This document shows, one piece after another, positions 15,594 to 22,684 of a stretch of DNA of 41,858 bases. Position 1 is the stretch's first letter. Each line of letters starts with the position of its first letter. Below the pieces are notes generated by a model. The model searched no databases and was not told the DNA's origin. It saw only the letters and a list, made by a program, of their open reading frames with translations. The translations under genes and the position numbers were made by a program. Source of the DNA: Mycoplasmatota bacterium. Its GTDB lineage: Bacteria; Bacillota_I; Bacilli_A; Izemoplasmatales; Hujiaoplasmataceae. The stretch is taken from NCBI GenBank assembly GCA_016342455.1, contig JAEIOE010000016.1, positions 1-41,858 of the forward strand. The letters are read 5' to 3'.

Positions 15594-15672
15594 GTGCCAA
15601 AACCATTAGACACATATCAAAAATGGGCCAGAGATGGCGTTTTAAATGAAAGAATAAAGACTATACAGGAAC
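15594..15672 (+). pseudogene. 5' fragment of a phage terminase-small-subunit-like gene
   Basis: A GTG start at 15594 with AGAGGAG 8 nt upstream opens a frame reading PKPLDTYQKWARDGVLNERI, then KTIQE. The IS3-family element begins at 15673 and supplies a quick stop at 15690-15692. The KW-ARDG...RI.TI pattern is common in the first residues of small terminase/HTH proteins of Firmicute phages. With so few residues the family is tentative. No continuation of the gene is seen on the far side of the IS, so the rest is deleted. Confidence 0.45.
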
Positions 15673-15741
15673 TGGATTGGTATGGTTTTTAAACAGTGGT
15701 TATAATAGTATATGCATACAAATATGAAAGGAAAAATAACC

Positions 15742-16086
15742 ATGCCAAGTAATAATAGTAAGTATTCAGAAGAAATGAGAGTAAAAACAGTTAAGTTTAT
15801 ACTCGATACAGGAAAATCAGCTACTTCAGTCGCAGAGGAATTAGGAATTGATACTAACACAGTGTGCAGATGGGTAAGAGATTATAGAAGGAAAAATAAT
15901 ATGCCATCATACGCCGAGGAAAAAGGCGTAATAAAAAGACCATATAAGAGAAAAGATGAGAAGGATTTAAAAATTGAAGAATTGAAAATTGAAATTAAAA
16001 AGAAAGATAAACAACTTGAAGCTGAAAAAGAAAAGGTGGAGATCTTAAAAAAATCCCTGCGCATCTTCATGGAACCACGCGAATGA
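15742..16086 (+). CDS. IS3-family transposase OrfA
   Basis: DNA-binding subunit of the IS3 transposase, about 114 aa. The start ATG at 15742 follows AAAGGA; an upstream ATG at 15712 lacks a good site. An N-terminal HTH of the HTH_23/28 type (SKYSEEMRVKTVKFILDTGK, then VAEELGIDTNTVCRWVRDY) binds the ends. The C-terminal leucine-rich coiled coil (EELKIEIKKKDKQLEAEKEK) mediates dimerisation. A slippery A-AAA-AAA lies at 16047-16053 near its end, so an OrfAB fusion can be made by -1 frameshifting. The stop overlaps the OrfB ATG. Confidence 0.92.
   Translation: MPSNNSKYSEEMRVKTVKFILDTGKSATSVAEELGIDTNTVCRWVRDYRRKNNMPSYAEEKGVIKRPYKRKDEKDLKIEELKIEIKKKDKQLEAEKEKVEILKKSLRIFMEPRE
16047..16053 (+). promoter_or_regulatory. 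programmed -1 frameshift site for OrfAB
   Basis: The heptamer A-AAA-AAA is in the correct OrfA phase. A -1 slip enters the OrfB frame, which is open from here to the OrfB ATG at 16083. Frameshifting of this type is the normal way IS3 elements make active transposase. Confidence 0.7.
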
Positions 16087-16961
16087 AGTATGAAGCGATT
16101 CATAAGTTAACCTCGTCACATAGCGTGAGGAAGATGTGCATCGTATTAAATGTAAAAGAACGAGGGTATTATCAGTGGCTTAAACAAGAGAAAAGAAGAA
16201 AACAACGAAGAGAATCAGAATTGGATCTTGTTAAGGCGGTTGAGAATACATTTAGAGATAATAAGGAAATATATGGTAGTAGAAAGATACACAGAGTATT
16301 ATTAAATGAAGGAATCGAAGTAAGTGAATGGAAAGTACGCAGAATTATGCGTCAAAACGGATTTTATTCGATTGTAAATAAAAAGTATAAAGCATATTCA
16401 AATAAGAAGCTAAATGGAAGATACGCAGCTGATATAATTGAACAAAACTTTGATGTAGAAATACCTAATAAAATATGGGTAAGTGACATTACATATATAA
16501 AAACAACACTAGGTTGGTACTATCTAGCGTGTGTAATGGATTTATATAATAGAGAAGTGATTGGTTACTCAACTAGTAAAAACATTGACACAGAACTTGT
16601 TAAAAGAGCTTTAGGAAACGCTATTGCTAAGTACCCTGATGTAGAAGGTACAATCTTCCATAGCGATAGAGGAAGTCAATATGCAAGTGCTGGATGTAAA
16701 AACATACTAAACGAACATAAAATGGTTCAAAGTATGAGTCGTTCTGGTTGTCCATACGATAACTCTTGTATAGAGAGTTTCTTCGCTTGCTTAAAGAAGG
16801 AATGTATCTATAGAAGACAATACTTAAATCCATCTCAAGTTGATGTGGATATCTTTAGTTATATCGAACTATTCTATAACAGGAAAAGAATGCATTCTTA
16901 CTTAGACTATATGTCTCCTATTGCTTATAGAATTCAAAATAAGGCTTTTATATCTGCCTAA
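16083..16961 (+). CDS. IS3-family transposase OrfB (DDE integrase)
   Basis: Catalytic part of the transposase, 292 aa. An N-terminal HTH_21 segment (about 45-105, YGSRKIHRVLLNEGIEVSEW) precedes the rve integrase core. The DDE residues are visible: Asp in WVSDITYIKT, Asp in FHSDRGSQY, and Glu in CIESFFACLKKE, 35 residues apart as in the family. The length is full and the frame intact, so this IS copy may be active. It is normally translated as OrfAB after the frameshift. Confidence 0.95.
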   Translation: MKYEAIHKLTSSHSVRKMCIVLNVKERGYYQWLKQEKRRKQRRESELDLVKAVENTFRDNKEIYGSRKIHRVLLNEGIEVSEWKVRRIMRQNGFYSIVNKKYKAYSNKKLNGRYAADIIEQNFDVEIPNKIWVSDITYIKTTLGWYYLACVMDLYNREVIGYSTSKNIDTELVKRALGNAIAKYPDVEGTIFHSDRGSQYASAGCKNILNEHKMVQSMSRSGCPYDNSCIESFFACLKKECIYRRQYLNPSQVDVDIFSYIELFYNRKRMHSYLDYMSPIAYRIQNKAFISA

Positions 16962-17025
16962 TAAATGATATAATCCTATGTATATATATTCATTATTACT
17001 ATATGTTAAAAATACACTTAATCCA

Positions 17026-18803
17026 CTAACTATACAAAATACTACTATTATGATTCCAGAGGAAATAGAACTGACGTTAAGACATTTATTTATGGTCAAA
17101 ATGATACTACAACTCCGACTATTCCTTCGTACCAACAATATAATTCAGGATCTTCTGATGCCGTAATGTATTATAATTATAGTTATGACTATCAAGACAT
17201 ATATTCTTTGGATGTCGGAGAATCTCCATCACTGAATTTCACTTATTTTGATGAATTTGATACATATAAAGAATATCCTATAACAGGTATGTCAACAACA
17301 ATGACATATAATAACCTTGATACTTCAACAGCTGGATACTACTATAGAACTTATCATGCGACATATAGTACGTATTATGATTTGACGTTTAGAATTGTTT
17401 TCCAAGTTGGAAATCCACAGCCTTATGATACAGTTCCTCAAGAACATATGCATTATAACTATAGTACTGATTGGGAAGATCAATTAGTTAGTTTTGGTGA
17501 GATTGATTATATAAATGGAGTTGCACAGACGGAAGCTACGATTCAAGAATATACATATGATAATCAAGGAAATCCAACATATATAACTAATTTTGTATAT
17601 AATGGGACAACTTACTATGGAGCAAATTTAAGTTGGTCTGGTAGAGAGTTGACTAACATATATGTTATGTCTAGTAGCCAATACCCTATATACCAAATAG
17701 AGTACACATATAATGACCAAGGTTATAGAATAGAGAAAGAAATCTCTACATTTAACGGGTCTGGATTTACAATAAATCAAACAATCAAGTATGAATTAAT
17801 TGATGATAAAGTTGTGTACGAAACTGATGGTGATTATGGTATAATGTTTACATATGACTACGATGGTACATTAATAAGTTTTGATTACGATTCAGATGTT
17901 ACTGATCAGACAAATGGTTCTGAGTATTTCTATATTAGGAATCAAATGGGTGATATCACCCATATAGCAAATAGTAATGGGATTGTTGTTGTACATTACG
18001 TTTATGATGCATATGGGAATATTGTAGAAACAGAAATATCTTCTGGATACACAGCAATAGCCAATGCAAACCCTTATAGATATCGTGGATACAGATATGA
18101 TACCGAAACAAATCTTTATTACCTAAATAGTAGGTACTATGATTCTAATATTGGAAGATTTATTAATGCTGATGGATTGTTAGGTGGAATTGGAGATGTT
18201 CAATCTACAAATATGTATACATATTGTGCTAATAACCCCGTGAACAGAAGTGACGAATCAGGATATTTTTGGAATATTATTGCAGGAGCTGCAATAGGTT
18301 TTGTGATAGGTTTTGGAGTGAATCTGGCAATACAAGCGATTAGTGGAGATGAACTTGATATATCTAAAGCTTTGGTTGCAGGAGCTGCTGGAGCAATTTC
18401 TGGAGCTTTAACAGCCACTGGATTAGGTGCAGGAGCAGTTGCAATTGGCAATGGTCTTGTTTCTTCAGCAGAAACAGCAGCCACCACTCTACTAAACGGG
18501 GATAAGATTACTGGACTCGAACTTGGTATATCATTCATTGTAGGGGCAGGTACAAGTCTTTTGACTGGTGGTGGAGTAAAGAATTCAAAGAGTTACCTTG
18601 GTGCAAATGCGCAATATTCAAAATGGGTTAGTAAATCAAGTAAAGTATTAGGCTCAAAAGGTGCGTATAAAACAATGCAAGGACTTAAAAGCGCTTTTAC
18701 TCAGGCAAAAAATAGATATTTGAAGGAACAATGTAAGGCATTTACTAAATTTGTTATTACTCAGACAGGTATCGAAATATTTCAAGAATTAGTTATTGAC
18801 TAA
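17026..18803 (+). pseudogene. 3' part of an Rhs/YD-repeat polymorphic toxin, 5' end lost to the IS
   Basis: The frame runs open from the first base after the IS (reading TNYTKYYYYDSRGNRTD), so the original gene began further upstream. The first internal ATG is at 17166. YD-type repeats (YTYNDQGYRIEKE, FTYDYDGTLISF) lead to the Rhs core end: HYVYDAYGN, PYRYRGYRYDTETNLYYLNS, RYYDSNIGRFINADG and YTYCANNPVNRSDESG. After this core comes a toxin-type tip of about 180 aa, a glycine/alanine-rich hydrophobic stretch and a basic C-terminus with no motif I can name. The N-terminal secretion signal and most repeats are missing, so it is probably no longer exported. A membrane protein gene follows 24 bp on. 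Confidence 0.85.
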
Positions 18804-18827
18804 AATACGATTAGTAGGAGAGGAACC

Positions 18828-19355
18828 ATGATTTGTAAACACAATAAAAACAGTACTATGTCAATCTTTATAATTCAAAAATTGATATTTATAATTCCTT
18901 TAATTGCTTATGCTGTTGTTAAGAATTTTCTTGGTGGGACTTCAATATTGATTCCATACTTGTTTTGTATTATTCTCTCTGGCTTTGTTATTAATCTAGG
19001 GAATACTTGGATGTCAAGCAATGTTGAAACATGCATATTTAAAGTTTCAGTAAAAGATATAAAAAATAAATCCTTTATTTACAATACTTCAGAAGGACCA
19101 TATATGTCGAAAGTAGATTATATTTTTCAGAAAATCGGGTATATACTAATCTTGATAAGTATATTTTATTTTACTATTTTAGTTATCATAAGTAGAAAAA
19201 ATTCGATTATAGTTCTGTGGACTTCAATGAGCGATGTTTATTCATCACTTCTGATGATATATCTATTATTTGTAGCTATATTTTCAGCTTTAATAAGGAT
19301 ATCTTTATACTTATATGAGAAGTACTTTTGTAAGAATAGTACAAAGTTTAAGTAG
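18828..19355 (+). CDS. membrane protein, candidate immunity protein of the Rhs tip
   Basis: A 175-aa integral membrane protein with four likely transmembrane segments (about 12-32, 38-58, 105-127, 138-162) and a polar loop at about 60-100. TAGGAGAGG precedes the ATG. The gene directly follows the Rhs C-terminus and ends at a strong terminator, the usual place for a cognate immunity gene. A membrane immunity protein would fit a toxin that acts at or through the membrane; the hydrophobic Gly/Ala-rich tip agrees. No family recognised. Confidence 0.7.
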   Translation: MICKHNKNSTMSIFIIQKLIFIIPLIAYAVVKNFLGGTSILIPYLFCIILSGFVINLGNTWMSSNVETCIFKVSVKDIKNKSFIYNTSEGPYMSKVDYIFQKIGYILILISIFYFTILVIISRKNSIIVLWTSMSDVYSSLLMIYLLFVAIFSALIRISLYLYEKYFCKNSTKFK

Positions 19356-19394
19356 TTAGTTCAGTGAAATATAGAGATAAATACTGATTGTATA

Positions 19395-19430
19395 AAAAAC
19401 ACCAAGATCTATCTAGAACTTGGTGTTTTT
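19395..19430 (+). terminator. terminator after the Rhs/immunity pair
   Basis: Stem of 12 bp, AAAAACACCAAG with CTTGGTGTTTTT, and a 12-nt loop. The right arm merges into a degenerate IS left end. Confidence 0.85.
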
Positions 19431-19530
19431 AAACATTGGGTATAATAGTATATGCATACAAATTCATTATTTTGAAATTCAAAGAAAGCAACACAGTAAT
19501 GACACTGAGTAAAACATTGATTATTTTCAT
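19414..19530 (+). repeat. relic of a related IS left end (F1)
   Basis: The stretch from about 19419, with GTATAATAGTATATGCATAC, matches the left end/promoter of the IS at 15673. After CAAAT it differs from that IS but matches 34646-34704 (shared AGTAATGACACTGAGTAAAA or close variants). It is a relic of a sister IS with no transposase left. Confidence 0.6.
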
Positions 19531-19559
19531 TGTTTTTCATATAAACTTAGTAATGACAG

Positions 19560-19769
19560 CCCATAAGACAAGCATAGGTCTGATACATTCGGTATCAAAC
19601 CTTTTTTTTGCCTTTATTTAGCCGGTTCTACTTTTTATCATTGTGTTAAAATTAGTAACTATATAGATAGTGAATGATCTATTTTGATACAAATTTAGTA
19701 AAAAATCTAAACGAGCTACACGATTACATTTCGAGCTACACGATTTGAAATAGATTTACACGATTACAT
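19560..19769 (+). repeat. dispersed repeat, copy F: terminator plus TACACGATT triplet
   Basis: Hairpin GGTCTGATAC/GTATCAAACC with T-tract (19577-19609), an AT-rich middle, then TACACGATT at 19717, 19737 and 19757, an exact 20-bp period. It closes the Rhs module and precedes the next regulator gene. The 19356-19904 gap holds this and the IS relic, no gene. Confidence 0.8.
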
Positions 19770-19904
19770 ATCTATCAAAATAATTCTTAGTGTTTCTAAT
19801 ATGTATAATATGAAAGATTTTCAAGGTCAACGATACGTATACCTAATATTATTTGTGGTGCGAGATGATTTGCATTATAATATAATCAGCAGGAGGAAGT
19901 TAGG

Positions 19905-20630
19905 ATGAAAAAGATATCAGAGCATATTAAGAAGTATAGAAAAAAGCACAACCTTTCTCAAAGTGAATTTGCTGTTAGATTACATGTAACAAAACAAGCT
20001 GTAAGTAAATGGGAAACAGGACGAGGATATCCGGATTCTTCTTTGATACCTGTTATTGCTAAAGAGTTGGGAATATCAATTGATTCTTTTATGGGAGAGA
20101 AAAGAATCAAAAGCAGAATGATTGTCATATCAATAATATCCACTATATTCATAATTGCGTTGATTATTCTCTTCCCAGTGATTAAGAATTATTTCCAAGA
20201 AATTCGTGAATACAATAACTTTAAGGACAATATAGAAAATACTATTGAATTAGATTTACCTGAGGATGGGTCGTTGGTAAATGCAGAATTTGAGGATTGG
20301 ATAATGTTCGGTAATGCTATCCCTATAAATCGCATGAGTTATCTAGTGTTTTCAAATGAAAATCAAATTGAAACATTTGAGAATGGTTTGGTTACTGATT
20401 CCAGATGGGTGACATTCTTAGATGAAGATCAATTGGAGTTAATGCCTGCTGCTATCTTCGACTATTCTAGTATTGGTAATTATTACTTGTTTTATAATGT
20501 TGATACGAGTTCACTATTAGATTCCAGTGTTAATGATGGTATCTATCATATTCTATTTTTAATATATCAAAAAGATAATAATAGATTAATAGTGTTTGAT
20601 TACTCAATATATATTGAAGGAGGGAATTAA
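19905..20630 (+). CDS. XRE HTH regulator fused to a membrane anchor and extracellular domain
   Basis: A 241-aa one-component regulator. The HTH_3 domain spans residues 1-62 (IKKYRKKHNLSQSEFAVRLH, then TKQAVSKWETG). One transmembrane helix follows at about 71-92, then an outside domain of about 145 residues without known motif. A good AGGAGGAAG site precedes the ATG. The stop is followed after one base by the ATG of a lipoprotein gene, so the two are translationally coupled. A surface signal sensed by the outer domain or by the lipoprotein may control the DNA-binding part. This is inferred from layout. Confidence 0.8.
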   Translation: MKKISEHIKKYRKKHNLSQSEFAVRLHVTKQAVSKWETGRGYPDSSLIPVIAKELGISIDSFMGEKRIKSRMIVISIISTIFIIALIILFPVIKNYFQEIREYNNFKDNIENTIELDLPEDGSLVNAEFEDWIMFGNAIPINRMSYLVFSNENQIETFENGLVTDSRWVTFLDEDQLELMPAAIFDYSSIGNYYLFYNVDTSSLLDSSVNDGIYHILFLIYQKDNNRLIVFDYSIYIEGGN

Positions 20631-20631
20631 G

Positions 20632-21114
20632 ATGAAGAAATTTCTAGTAGTATTGTGTTTAATGGGTACGATTTTACTTAGCAGTTGCGCACAAAATGAA
20701 GAAAGCATTATAGATGATTTAGATGGAAATTATTATTACGTTGAATGTATATATCTTTCACCATTTTCATCAAGTACATTGGATGCCTATCCAGGTCTAT
20801 ATGGGTCATTAATATATATAACTTTTTCTGATAATCAAATTGTATATTATGGCAATGATGATGAAACTAGAAGTTATAATCAAATTGAATTTAGAGAAGA
20901 AGAAGTAAACAAAGATCTAGATGATTTGATTACACTAGATCTGAATGGGGTGTTTGAGACTTTTGAATCTCGTTATGATATTTATAGTGATGATGTTTCA
21001 ATCGGACTGACAGTTTTTGTTGATGGTGATACACTATATTTGGCTGAAACTAGAATGATAGGTGGCAGCAACGATATTTTCACTGTTTGGAGTATAGTTG
21101 AGATTGGGAAATAA
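20632..21114 (+). CDS. small lipoprotein
   Basis: A 160-aa lipoprotein. The true start is ATG 20632, preceded by GGAGGG. The N-terminus is a lipoprotein signal (MKKFLVVLCLMGTILLSSCA) with lipidation at the Cys of LSSC. The mature part is acidic, rich in Tyr and Asp, with alternating strands, and has no family I recognise. It is coupled to the membrane-anchored HTH regulator upstream and is probably its ligand-binding or modulating partner. The repeat copy A follows. Confidence 0.8.
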   Translation: MKKFLVVLCLMGTILLSSCAQNEESIIDDLDGNYYYVECIYLSPFSSSTLDAYPGLYGSLIYITFSDNQIVYYGNDDETRSYNQIEFREEEVNKDLDDLITLDLNGVFETFESRYDIYSDDVSIGLTVFVDGDTLYLAETRMIGGSNDIFTVWSIVEIGK

Positions 21115-21175
21115 TCATATGTTTTAACTAAACATGAAAATTTTTAAATCTACCACTTAAATTAAAAATTTGTAA

Positions 21176-21560
21176 TATAGGGTTCGATACCCCACAATAA
21201 GTAGGTAGTGGAATAACCAATTTTGACACAAAGAAAGTACTACTTGAAAATCACCTCAAAATAAAAAGGCTAAAAAAAGCCATAATTTAGGGGTGCAATT
21301 TTTTCGGGTGGGGGTGTAAAAATTTTGACTAGGGGTGTAAAATTGTAGCAAAATAGGTCATACAACCCATATTGAAAGCATAGGTTTGATACAATTGTAT
21401 CAGGCCTTTTTTTGCGCTATATAGGGACGTTTTTCTATTTGATAGAATTTTAGGAGACTAAAAAGTACTCTGATTTTACTTGTTTTAAGACATTTCATTA
21501 GAATTTCTACACGATTACATTTTGAAATACACGATTTGAATTAGATTTACACGATTATTG
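21176..21560 (+). repeat. dispersed repeat, copy A (full form)
   Basis: Parts in order: GGGTTCGATACCCC (21180-21193, T-arm-like); a TTTTGACACAAAGAAA block; GGGGTG at 21290, 21311 and 21332 (21-bp steps); terminator hairpin GGTTTGATAC/GTATCAGGCC with T7 (21383-21413); TACACGATT at 21508, 21528 and 21548 (20-bp steps). The GGGGTGTAAA and inverted GTGTAAATC cores face each other, as in the two ends of a small transposable element. No ORF inside. Confidence 0.85.
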
Positions 21561-21677
21561 ATAGATGCTCTAGTTTGAAATAAACTGCATATCGTTTTAA
21601 ACTAACTACTCTTTTTATCAAGTAGACAATATCACAAAAAGATATACTTTTTTTAAAAAAAAAGAACAGGCGATATG

Positions 21678-21982
21678 TTGACAATTCACTATTGATATAG
21701 TATTATTAATTTGAAGCGCGACATTATAAGTCGTATCAATGGGGTTAAATTATTACCAGACTAGTCCAACCTCACAGACAAGGATTTGAAAAGACTTTTT
21801 TATAAAAAACTATTTGGATTATGATATCTAAATTACATATACGTGTTGAAATGAACTATTCAATCCAATATATATGACTACTTGCATTAAGTAAATGTAA
21901 TATGAAAAGTAAATATCGCTTTATACAAGAAAACCTGATATGAATATAACAATCGATGAAGCAAATGCTATATCGATTTTTT
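21678..21982 (+). ncRNA. orphan transcription unit, candidate noncoding RNA of about 270 nt
   Basis: A near-consensus promoter, TTGACA (21678-21683), 17 bp, TATTAT (21701-21706), faces a strong terminator: AATCGAT/ATCGATT with an inner AGC/GCT step and a T-run (21951-21982). Between them only trivial ORFs of 14-16 codons without ribosome sites are seen. The 5' part can fold: GCGAC/GTCGT, then TGGGGTT/AACCTCA. No known RNA family recognised. It fills the 21115-22080 gene gap together with repeat A. Confidence 0.45.
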
Positions 21983-22080
21983 AGATTTTTTATTAACGAT
22001 TTGTTTGTTTGTTTGTCTCTTAATATAATCATCTTCTCTTTATATTTTATTAGTGAACATTAGGAAAGGAAGGAATTATT

Positions 22081-22662
22081 ATGAAAAAAGCGCTGATTAC
22101 ATTGATATTTGTGCTAATTATATTTCTTGTGGGCTGTGATTCTAGCACCACACTTTATACAGGACCAATTGAAATAGGTTATAGTGCTGGAGGAGGAGCG
22201 GCAAAAGAGTTTCCAGGTTGGGTTGCTTTTACGATTCCAAATCCTGTGCTAGATGAAGGTGTATCAACGGATATTATATTTGAATATGGTCATGATTACG
22301 ATTCGAATCAATATGATTTATGGTATGAAACACATTCTATTGCCGTATTTGTTTCACCATCTCCATCAAACTATTATCGTAATAGAGATGAATACACTAC
22401 ACTATATGAAGAAAATGTAGAAGATTTCGTTACTGATGAATATCTGGTTAGTGGAGATATTCATAACTTGTTTGGTGAAGTAGAGTTCCATAAATCATTT
22501 GTGTTATCCATATCATCTAGTGATATACCTTATGAACACGGAAGACTGTATTTTGTTTTGTGTAGGGGTGTTTTCTATGATGATATGGAGATCAATCTCA
22601 TGACAATATACAAAACTATTACTTTTAATAATAGTGATGGTAAACTTGTTTTTTACGAATAA
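22081..22662 (+). CDS. lipoprotein of unknown function
   Basis: A 193-aa lipoprotein. AAGGAAGGA precedes the ATG; the signal is MKKALITLIFVLIIFLVGCD, lipidated at Cys19. The mature chain is beta-rich and acidic (GYSAGGGAAKEFPGWVAF, FEYGHDYDSNQYDLWYE) and may be an immunoglobulin-like or carbohydrate-binding sandwich, though no motif proves this. It is followed 22 bp later by a secreted metalloprotease gene, so the two probably form one operon and act at the cell surface. Confidence 0.8.
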   Translation: MKKALITLIFVLIIFLVGCDSSTTLYTGPIEIGYSAGGGAAKEFPGWVAFTIPNPVLDEGVSTDIIFEYGHDYDSNQYDLWYETHSIAVFVSPSPSNYYRNRDEYTTLYEENVEDFVTDEYLVSGDIHNLFGEVEFHKSFVLSISSSDIPYEHGRLYFVLCRGVFYDDMEINLMTIYKTITFNNSDGKLVFYE

Positions 22663-22684
22663 AAAATCGAAGAGAGAGATTTTT

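Larger units (their letters stand above)
15673..17025 (+). mobile_element. IS3-family insertion sequence
   Basis: A 1353-bp element. The left end is TGGATTGGTATGGTTTTTAA (15673-15692). The right end, TTAAAAATACACTTAATCCA (17006-17025), is its imperfect inverted copy: the outer TGGATT and inner TTTTTAA match. Two overlapping genes encode the IS3-type OrfA and OrfB. No 3-4 bp target duplication is seen (left flank ends GAAC, right flank starts CTAAC). The two flanks belong to different truncated genes, so deletion or recombination after insertion is likely. Related left ends lie at 19.42 and 34.59 kb. Confidence 0.88.

Noticed and set aside
16978-17166. ORF spanning the IS right end (62 codons)
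   Set aside because: It runs out of frame across the inverted repeat and the Rhs fragment; the Rhs frame has the recognisable coding sequence.
18200-18538. Minus-strand ORF of 112 codons opposite the Rhs tip
   Set aside because: Ala/Pro-rich translation is the mirror of the Gly/Ala-rich Rhs sequence; no ribosome site.
19717-19765. Regular 20-bp repeats as a CRISPR array
   Set aside because: Repeat unit is only 9 bp, three copies, spacers are similar between loci, and there are no cas genes.
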